From: an uncultured Phycisphaerales bacterium | Lineage (GTDB): Bacteria; Planctomycetota; Phycisphaerae; Phycisphaerales; UBA1924 | Assembly (NCBI GenBank): GCA_937871415.1 | Contig: CALMQD010000318.1 | Location: 1-6,089 of the forward strand | Length of the DNA: 6,089 bases | Direction of reading: 5' to 3' | Part shown: piece after piece, positions 1 through 4,719 of the stretch | How the letters are laid out: every line of letters begins with the position of its first letter | How positions within the stretch are numbered: position 1 is the first letter of the stretch | Notes under the pieces: model-generated | Database searches by the model: none | What the model was told of the DNA's origin: nothing | What the model saw: the letters and a program-made list of their open reading frames with translations, nothing else | Program-made: the position numbers and the translations under genes

Positions 1-893
1 GCCCTCCGGCGGTGCACATCGAGCGTCCCGCGTTTATCGAGCACATCTCGACGCGCTCATCCGAGTCGGTCTCGATGCGTCTGCGGTGCCTCCGGCGCGG
101 CGTGGTCCGTCTCGACCGCTTCCGCGTCGCCAGCAGTTTCCCGTTCGGCCTGTTCGTCAAGTACATCGAGTACGCACAGCCGGCGAGCCTGTTGATCCGG
201 CCCGCATGGGTGCGACTCAAGCCCGGCATCCTCAAACCGCTCGAGAAATCGGGGCTCGGCGGCGCGACGAGCCGCCGACGCACCGGCGCCGGCGTCGATT
301 TCTTCGCGCTCCGCGAGTACACGCCCGGCGACTCACCCCGCTCGATCTCGTGGCGCGCCAGCGCCCGGCGCCTGGGCACGCTCCCGCCCAGTGATTCGTA
401 CTCCGGCTCCGGCACGGAGTTGCTCGTGCGTCAGACCGCCGACACGAACCCGGCGCGGCTCTGGATCGTGCTCAGTCTCAAGCCGGGGATCGACACACCC
501 GAGCAGTGCGAGCGCGCCATCAGCGCCGCCGCGACGCTCGCCAGGCAAGCGATCACGCGGCAGATGGCGGCGGGGGTCGCGGTGCTCGGCTCGGGCCTGG
601 CGGTCTCCCCGGCGCTGGGCGCATCCCACGTCGATCGCATCCTCGATGCGCTGGCCGAGCTCGACGTCTCCGCGCTCGTGGAACCGGCGGGCCGGGCGTT
701 TCCGCGCTCGGCGCTGGGGAGCGGCGCGCTGTGCATCACGCTGCACGCCGGCCCGGTGGACCCCGGCGCGGCGCCGCTCACGCAGCGCGTCTGGCATCTG
801 AGCGCCGGAGACATCGTGGACCAGAGCCCGGAGCACACCGCGCCGGCGGACGAGCACCGGCGCGCCGGCGCTCCGATCGGGGGCGGCGAATGA
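1..893 (+). CDS. DUF58 domain protein, 5'-truncated by window edge
   Basis: C-terminal part of a DUF58 family protein. The frame is open to the left edge (first full codon at base 3). The GTG at 12 is not credible as the real start, because the protein is already inside the family's conserved region and lacks the usual N-terminal pair of membrane helices. Counting from codon 12, visible hallmarks are CLRRG (26-30), the SSFPFGLF segment (41-48) and the family signature LREYTPGDSPRSISW (100-114) followed by SAR (117-119). The remaining ~175 residues have the alternating hydrophobic pattern of the von Willebrand A-like fold expected there. Two acidic positions usually seen are replaced: 'IDW' reads ISW, and the Asp after the first VWA strand ('vlD') is missing (IVLSL, 152-156). 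The stop overlaps the next gene's start (ATGA), so the two are translationally coupled. Family knowledge: DUF58 genes sit beside MoxR ATPase and transglutaminase-like genes; the biochemical role is poorly known. Confidence 0.92.
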   Translation, partial: PPAVHIERPAFIEHISTRSSESVSMRLRCLRRGVVRLDRFRVASSFPFGLFVKYIEYAQPASLLIRPAWVRLKPGILKPLEKSGLGGATSRRRTGAGVDFFALREYTPGDSPRSISWRASARRLGTLPPSDSYSGSGTELLVRQTADTNPARLWIVLSLKPGIDTPEQCERAISAAATLARQAITRQMAAGVAVLGSGLAVSPALGASHVDRILDALAELDVSALVEPAGRAFPRSALGSGALCITLHAGPVDPGAAPLTQRVWHLSAGDIVDQSPEHTAPADEHRRAGAPIGGGE

Positions 894-3136
894 AGTGGCT
901 CGAGCGATACCCCGTGCTCATCCTGACGACGGTGCTGTGCGCAGTTCTGTCGTTCTGCCTGGCGGACGAGGCGTACGCGCTGGCGATCGTGGCCGCGGGC
1001 GTCGTCGCCGTGGCGTTCGTGCTGAGGGAGCGCACGCCGGACACCCCGCCCCGGGCGCTGCCGAAGTGGACCGTCAACACGATGGTGCTCGTCGCGATCA
1101 TCCACGCGGCGATGCGCAGCAGCGCCTCCCAGTCCGGACACGCCGTCGTCTCGGACCTGGGCCAGTTCCTGACGTTCATCCAGCTCATCAAGCTCTTCGA
1201 TCGCCGCACGCCGCGCGACGAGACGCAATTGCTGTCGCTGAGCCTGTTCCTGATCATCGCGGCAATCCTCACGAGCAACGCGCTGGTTGTCGGCGTGCTG
1301 CTGGTGTTCTACGCCCCGCTGCTGGTGTCGACCGCGATGCTGGCGCAGATCCGGCAGGGCCGGCTGGCCGCGATCGGTGCGGACGTCGGTGCCGGCGCGG
1401 GCTCTTTTTCCCGACTCCCTTCGCCCACCCCGCTTGTCCGCAGGCCGGGGCGCTCGGCCGATCGGCAGTTCGTGCGCCTGGCGGCTTCGATGACGCTGCG
1501 CGTCGCGCTCATCGCGACGATCCTGTTCTTCATCACTCCGCGCGGGCTCGGGCGCGACGTCTTCGGGGCCGTCGGCCAGCCCCGACAGACGACCATCGGA
1601 TACACCGACGTCGTGAAGCTCGGCCAGAGCGGTCTGCTGAGCGAGTCGCCCACCCCGGTGCTCGACCTGCGCGTGACGGACGAGGAAGACCGCAACATCG
1701 GCTCCCCGGGGCGATACTTCTACCTCCGCGGCGCGACCCGCACCACTTACAACACATCGACACACCTCTGGCAGAGCGGCAGTTCGCCCGCGACGATCCA
1801 GGAGATCGACCGCGCCACCGATCTGCAGCGGTACAACCTCCGCATCGTGCAGCACATCCAGATGCGCGGGCGTCTGAAGCGCGACGGACCGATCTTCGCC
1901 GTCTGGTGTCCGGTTCAGTACATCGACCAGACGAACTCGGCCTCGCTCGCCGGGCCTTCCAACTCCCTGCAGCGGAACAACCGGCTTCCGAGTTACACCG
2001 TCGTGTCCGTGCCGACATACTCGCAGAGCAACGAGCGGCTCGACCCGATCAACGCGCCGAACCTCCCCGAGGTCCGCGAGTCCGCCGTCCGTGCGTTGCG
2101 GTCGCACCGGATTGACCCGGGCGCGCTGCTCGACGAGGCTCCGGCGATCCGCCAGGCCGCCAACGCGGTGCGAGACTTCCTCCAGAGCGGGTTCACCTAC
2201 ACCACCGACCTGCCGCCGCCGCCGTCGGATGTCGACCCGCTCGTGTGGTTCCTGACCACTAGCCGGCGCGGGCACTGCGAGTACTACGCGTCGGCGATGG
2301 TGACCATGCTCCAGTCGATCGGCGTGCACGCGCGGCTGGTCACCGGTTACGTCGCGGGTGAGTACAACGACCTCTCCGGCGAGTACGTCGTGCGCGAGTC
2401 CAACGCGCACGCGTGGGTCGAGGTCTACCTCGGTGATGGCCAGTGGCAGACGTACGACCCGACGCCCACCGCGGCGTTCGAGAACCAGCACCAGCCGACC
2501 CCGACGCTCGTCTCGCGCGTACGCCAGTGGTACGACCTGCTCGAGTTCAACTGGTCGTCGAGCATCGTCGGCTTCGACGAGACCAAGCAGTCGCTCATGG
2601 TCACCCGCTGGCGCGAGCTCACCGCCGACGTGCCTCAAGTGATCGCCAAACTCGATCACGCCGGGGAGTGGGTCCTGCAGCGGTTGCGCCTGGAGCGGCT
2701 CGGGATCAACCTCCCCCCGGCGATCCTTCCGCTGTTCCCGGTGCTCGCCATTGTCGGATTTCTGATCTACCGCCTCGCCGGGTCGCTCTCCAAACGACTG
2801 GCCGGGCACGCGCCTCCAGCGCCGGTGTTGGATCCGGAGATGCGCGGCCTTCTGACTCAGGCGGACTTCTACCAGAACGCGCTGCGCAGTCTTTCGCTGG
2901 CCCGCCTGCCCAAACCCTCATCGACTTCACCGCTGGCGTACGCCCAACGGCTCGAACAGGCCGACGCGTCGCTCGCACGGGACTTCCGAGAAGTTGCCCG
3001 GGCGTTTTATCGGCTCCGTTTCGCTCGGCGCCCGCTGGCTCCCGAGGAACTCGCCTCCGCCCGCGCCGCCGCGCGCAACATCCACGCGCGGGCCAGGGCG
3101 CTCGCCGAGGCGGAACGAACTCCCCCCCGCGGGTGA
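890..3136 (+). CDS. TgpA-like membrane transglutaminase/protease-like protein (DUF3488-Transglut_core-DUF4129)
   Basis: 748-residue polytopic membrane protein. The start is the ATG at 890, which overlaps the DUF58 stop by four bases. The same frame stays open further upstream, but there it lies inside the DUF58 gene and encodes Arg-rich non-protein-like sequence. The N-terminal DUF3488 region has helices near residues 8-24, 29-46, 62-74, 86-104, 115-128, 131-150 and 201-217, including the LIKLFDRRTPRDETQLLSL stretch typical of this family. A large extracytoplasmic part follows (~218-605). Its transglutaminase core carries the catalytic triad Cys463 (RRGHCEYYASAM), His507 (SNAHAWVEVY) and Asp523 (YDPTPT), so it looks active. 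A last helix (~611-629) leads to a C-terminal cytoplasmic DUF4129 region (~650-735) with SPLAYAQRL and an AFYRLRFARRPL segment. Length and domain order are normal for TgpA relatives; Pseudomonas TgpA is an inner-membrane protein with a periplasmic transglutaminase domain. The substrate is unknown; acting on envelope peptides or proteins is inference. Confidence 0.94.
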   Translation: MKWLERYPVLILTTVLCAVLSFCLADEAYALAIVAAGVVAVAFVLRERTPDTPPRALPKWTVNTMVLVAIIHAAMRSSASQSGHAVVSDLGQFLTFIQLIKLFDRRTPRDETQLLSLSLFLIIAAILTSNALVVGVLLVFYAPLLVSTAMLAQIRQGRLAAIGADVGAGAGSFSRLPSPTPLVRRPGRSADRQFVRLAASMTLRVALIATILFFITPRGLGRDVFGAVGQPRQTTIGYTDVVKLGQSGLLSESPTPVLDLRVTDEEDRNIGSPGRYFYLRGATRTTYNTSTHLWQSGSSPATIQEIDRATDLQRYNLRIVQHIQMRGRLKRDGPIFAVWCPVQYIDQTNSASLAGPSNSLQRNNRLPSYTVVSVPTYSQSNERLDPINAPNLPEVRESAVRALRSHRIDPGALLDEAPAIRQAANAVRDFLQSGFTYTTDLPPPPSDVDPLVWFLTTSRRGHCEYYASAMVTMLQSIGVHARLVTGYVAGEYNDLSGEYVVRESNAHAWVEVYLGDGQWQTYDPTPTAAFENQHQPTPTLVSRVRQWYDLLEFNWSSSIVGFDETKQSLMVTRWRELTADVPQVIAKLDHAGEWVLQRLRLERLGINLPPAILPLFPVLAIVGFLIYRLAGSLSKRLAGHAPPAPVLDPEMRGLLTQADFYQNALRSLSLARLPKPSSTSPLAYAQRLEQADASLARDFREVARAFYRLRFARRPLAPEELASARAAARNIHARARALAEAERTPPRG

Positions 3137-3302
3137 TCTCGGCCGTCCATCCCCCCCACCCGGCACGCCCAGCGATTCTGGGACCCGCGGGCGCGCCTGC
3201 CGCCCAAGCCTCCGGGGTGCCGGACCGATCTATCCCCGCACCGATGCCCTGCGGCCAGGTCGCCGCAGCGCTCCCCGTTCCACGTTTCCAGAGAGGTGAA
3301 CC
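3137..3302. other. Intergenic gap, 166 bases, no clear signal
   Basis: Separates the transglutaminase gene from the PilZ gene. It is very GC/C-rich. A 9-base inverted repeat (CCCGCGGGT ending in the upstream stop codon at 3126-3134, and ACCCGCGGG at 3183-3191) is too widely spaced and lacks a T-run, so it is not a convincing terminator. I see no good -35/-10 pair. The only supported element is the ribosome binding site at its 3' end. Confidence 0.5.
3292..3299 (+). promoter_or_regulatory. Ribosome binding site of the PilZ gene
   Basis: AGAGGTGA matches the anti-Shine-Dalgarno complement (AGGAGGTGA with one change). It lies three bases before the GTG at 3303, so its AGG core is about six bases from the start. 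It decides for the GTG start, since the next in-frame Met is residue 56, inside the first domain. Confidence 0.75.
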
Positions 3303-4190
3303 GTGCCGGCCAATCGTTCACGCACCGAGCACTGGCGCGACAACTTGCAGAAAGTCGTTGAGCGGGGTGGCTCTCTCGAACTGGCAATCGCATCGCCAGC
3401 GAGCGACGGCACCGCCCCCAGCGACTCCGCCGGCACCGACGTCGTCTGGCGCGTCAAACTCCTGGAGATGCGCCATGACGCGCTGGTCGTCGAGCAGCCC
3501 GCCGCGTTCGGAAGCACCTTCAAACTCCTGCCCAACATCGCGCTCATCGGCGCGATGACCATCGGGCAGAACCGCTGGATGTTCCACACCCGCACGCTCG
3601 GCGGCACGTCCGCGCCGACCGGGGGGCAGCCCACGCTGCTGCTCGCGCCTCCGGACCGCGTCGAACGCTGCACGCGCCGGAGTTTCTACCGCATCTCAAC
3701 GGCGAGCGTGCGCCTGCCGCGCGTGCAGTGCTGGCCGCTCCTCAACCCCGCGAGCGTGGGCCCGGCCGAAGCCGCCAACCGCACGCTGCTGAGGGACCTG
3801 ATCAACGCCAACTCCGGGCCGATCGTGGACCGGGCGGAAGACCTGCGCCCCGACTCGTTGCTCCTGCCCGAAGTCGGGCCGATGTTCCAGGCCCAGTTGC
3901 TGAACATCTCCGGCGGCGGTATGGGGCTGGTGGTGGACCGTTCCGACATGCAGGTCGCCACCAGCAAGCCCTTCTGGTGGATGCGTGTCGACCTGCGCCC
4001 GGACATCCCGGCGCCGATCGCCGTTTCCGCCCGGCTGGCCCACACCCACATCGATTCCACCCAGGCCCTCTATTGCGGCGTGGCTTTCGAGTTTGGCCAC
4101 GACGCCTCTCAGCGGGACTTCGTTGTCAGTCTCTTTGCGCGGTTCACCGACGAACTGCAGCGCCGGCAGATCCGCCAGGCGGTCGCCTGA
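3303..4190 (+). CDS. PilZ domain (YcgR-like) c-di-GMP-binding protein with inter-motif insertion
   Basis: 295-residue soluble protein with no signal peptide or membrane segment. The N-terminal ~120 residues resemble the YcgR-N/PilZN beta-barrel: a strand pattern with VKLLEMRHDALVVEQP (51-66) and a MFHTRTLG strand (93-100). The PilZ domain follows. The first c-di-GMP motif RxxxR is at Arg126-Arg130 (RRSFYR, 125-130); the second, D/NxSxxG, is at Asn201-Ser203-Gly206 (NISGGGMGLVV). The closing strand is YCGVAFEF (257-264). Both motifs are intact, so nucleotide binding is expected. The oddity is the distance between the motifs: ~70 residues separate Arg130 and Asn201, where PilZ domains usually have roughly 25. 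The extra part (about 144-195) is Leu/Asn/Pro-rich and looks like an inserted loop or helix. By analogy with YcgR it would be a c-di-GMP receptor modulating motility or another process, but no flagellar or pilus genes are adjacent, so the target is unknown. Translation starts at GTG. Confidence 0.86.
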   Translation: MPANRSRTEHWRDNLQKVVERGGSLELAIASPASDGTAPSDSAGTDVVWRVKLLEMRHDALVVEQPAAFGSTFKLLPNIALIGAMTIGQNRWMFHTRTLGGTSAPTGGQPTLLLAPPDRVERCTRRSFYRISTASVRLPRVQCWPLLNPASVGPAEAANRTLLRDLINANSGPIVDRAEDLRPDSLLLPEVGPMFQAQLLNISGGGMGLVVDRSDMQVATSKPFWWMRVDLRPDIPAPIAVSARLAHTHIDSTQALYCGVAFEFGHDASQRDFVVSLFARFTDELQRRQIRQAVA

Positions 4191-4238
4191 TATGCAAACC
4201 CCGGCGCAACGCCTGTTTACGGCCATCTCTGCGCGATC

Positions 4239-4268
4239 TTGACATCTCGGGTCCGTTCGGGTTACACT
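4239..4268 (+). promoter_or_regulatory. Sigma70-type promoter upstream of rny
   Basis: A perfect -35 hexamer TTGACA (4239-4244), an 18-base spacer and a -10 hexamer TACACT (4263-4268; four of six match TATAAT, with the key T1, A2 and T6 kept). The predicted start is about base 4274-4276. It is the best promoter match in the window, and it lies after the PilZ stop and before rny, pointing toward rny. In such GC-rich DNA a chance TTGACA at near-ideal spacing is unlikely, but no experiment is visible. Confidence 0.6.
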
Positions 4269-4274
4269 CGGAAT

Positions 4275-4298
4275 CCCGGCACGGTTGCCGGGTTTTTA
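4275..4298 (+). terminator. Intrinsic-terminator-like hairpin with T-run
   Basis: A perfect 7-bp stem, CCCGGCA (4275-4281) with TGCCGGG (4286-4292), and a four-base loop CGGT, followed directly by TTTTTA (4293-4298). This is the classic Rho-independent form and would end transcripts from the PilZ gene 84 bases after its stop. The alternative is a protective 5' hairpin on the transcript from the promoter just upstream, since that promoter's start point coincides with the first stem base. The two roles are not exclusive. Confidence 0.55.
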
Positions 4299-4325
4299 TC
4301 CGCCGAGCCTGCGCAGTGCTGCGCT

Positions 4326-4337
4326 CCGCCCGGGCGG
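4326..4337. repeat. Perfect 12-base palindrome
   Basis: CCGCCCGGGCGG is fully self-complementary. As RNA it could fold only with an unfavourably tight loop; the GGGCG at its 3' half can instead pair with CGCCC at 4350-4354. It could be a protein-binding operator, but in this GC-rich context it may be chance. Confidence 0.25.
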
Positions 4338-4514
4338 TTGTCGCGCTTTCGCCCAGGTGACGCCTGTCGTCGACTGTGCGCCGGCGCCTTCGCGGGATGC
4401 CCCTCGGGTCCTGCGGAGATAGATCAATCCCGATTCGAGTTCGGAGTGTGGTGTTCGCCGCGACCCAGTTGTCCGCTGACCACGAGCAGGAGCCGAGTTC
4501 CGCCGACAAATACC

Positions 4515-4679
4515 GGAGCCTCTGATCGCCGGACGTGCACTGCGCGCGGGTGGTTCAAGGCCTCGGTAACTTGGGTCCTCGGGCAAGCCGATCGGCGCCC
4601 GAGGGCCTGCTGAAGCCTTGGCTCACACACCCGACCGGTCTTGATCCTTCGACAGCCGTCGTGCACTGCTCCAGGCTCC
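4515..4679 (+). ncRNA. Candidate structured RNA with 6S-like rod fold (hypothesis)
   Basis: About 165 bases fold on themselves through nested arms: GGAGCCT (4515-4521) with AGGCTCC (4673-4679); GTGCAC (4535-4540) with GTGCAC (4661-4666); CGGGTG (4547-4552) with CACCCG (4628-4633); CAAGGC (4556-4561) with GCCTTG (4615-4620); and GGTCCTCGGGC (4574-4584) with GCCCGAGGGCC (4597-4607, one G-U). The tip is a small GATC-looped hairpin. Between the last two stems lies an open bubble of 12 bases on the 5' side (4562-4573) and 7 on the 3' side (4608-4614). Length, rod shape and central bubble recall 6S RNA, the RNA mimic of an open promoter that binds sigma70 RNA polymerase. I recognise no diagnostic primary sequence, and no promoter sits just before 4515, so it could instead be part of the rny mRNA leader. 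Strand is taken from the neighbouring promoter and gene. Confidence 0.3.
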
Positions 4680-4685
4680 CGACTG

Positions 4686-4703
4686 CGCCCGTTGCGACGG
4701 GTG
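4686..4703 (+). promoter_or_regulatory. Hairpin abutting the rny ribosome binding site
   Basis: CGCCCGT (4686-4692) pairs with ACGGGTG (4697-4703; one G-U) around a TGCG loop, which belongs to the stable UNCG class. It ends two bases before the Shine-Dalgarno stretch, so it could affect ribosome access or mark a decay or processing site in the leader. Formation is likely from the sequence; any regulatory role is inference. Confidence 0.4.
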
Positions 4704-4705
4704 TG

Positions 4706-4712
4706 AAGGGAG
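4706..4712 (+). promoter_or_regulatory. Ribosome binding site of rny
   Basis: AAGGGAG followed by seven bases and then ATG at 4720. It supports the upstream start over the internal ATG at 4798, which has only a G-run two bases before it. An in-frame GTG at 4717 sits directly before the ATG and is a possible but less likely start. Confidence 0.7.
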
Positions 4713-4719
4713 TGCTGTG

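Larger units (their letters stand above)
4191..4719. other. 529-base non-coding region upstream of rny
   Basis: No reading frame here looks like a real protein; the short frames are Arg/Pro/Ser-rich and lack ribosome binding sites. It contains, in order, a sigma70-type promoter, a terminator-like hairpin, a stretch with short GC hairpins (GCGCA/TGCGC at 4311-4324; a perfect 12-base palindrome at 4326-4337), a possible long rod-like RNA fold (4515-4679), a hairpin (4686-4703) and the rny ribosome binding site. It is probably a long rny leader, a small-RNA gene, or both. Confidence 0.7.

Noticed and set aside
506..889. N-terminal extension of the transglutaminase frame into the DUF58 gene
   Set aside because: The extended sequence is Arg/Gly-rich and unlike protein, while the other frame carries the conserved DUF58 protein. 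The ATGA overlap at 890 is a standard coupled start.
431..2809. 792-residue open frame on the minus strand opposite the DUF58 and transglutaminase genes
   Set aside because: Its translation is Arg/Glu/Gly/Val-rich without domains, and it is the codon-shadow expected opposite GC-rich genes. The + strand genes have clear family motifs and catalytic residues.
3126..3191. Inverted repeat CCCGCGGGT / ACCCGCGGG as a terminator after the transglutaminase gene
   Set aside because: The arms are nearly 50 bases apart, each arm is itself palindromic, and there is no T-run after it.
2443..3558. 371-residue + strand frame bridging the transglutaminase and PilZ genes
   Set aside because: It is a frame-shifted shadow with Arg/Pro/Ala composition that overlaps two genes with clear domains.
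4239..4613. 124-residue frame starting at TTG in the rny upstream region
   Set aside because: The TTG is the promoter -35 box, there is no ribosome binding site, and the translation is Arg/Ser/Pro-rich with no recognisable pattern.
4299..4719. Search for SRP RNA, tmRNA, RNase P RNA, tRNA or a known riboswitch in the leader
   Set aside because: I found none of the diagnostic sequences (SRP GGAAG loop region, tRNA TTCGA arm with cloverleaf, RNase P core), so no named RNA class is assigned.
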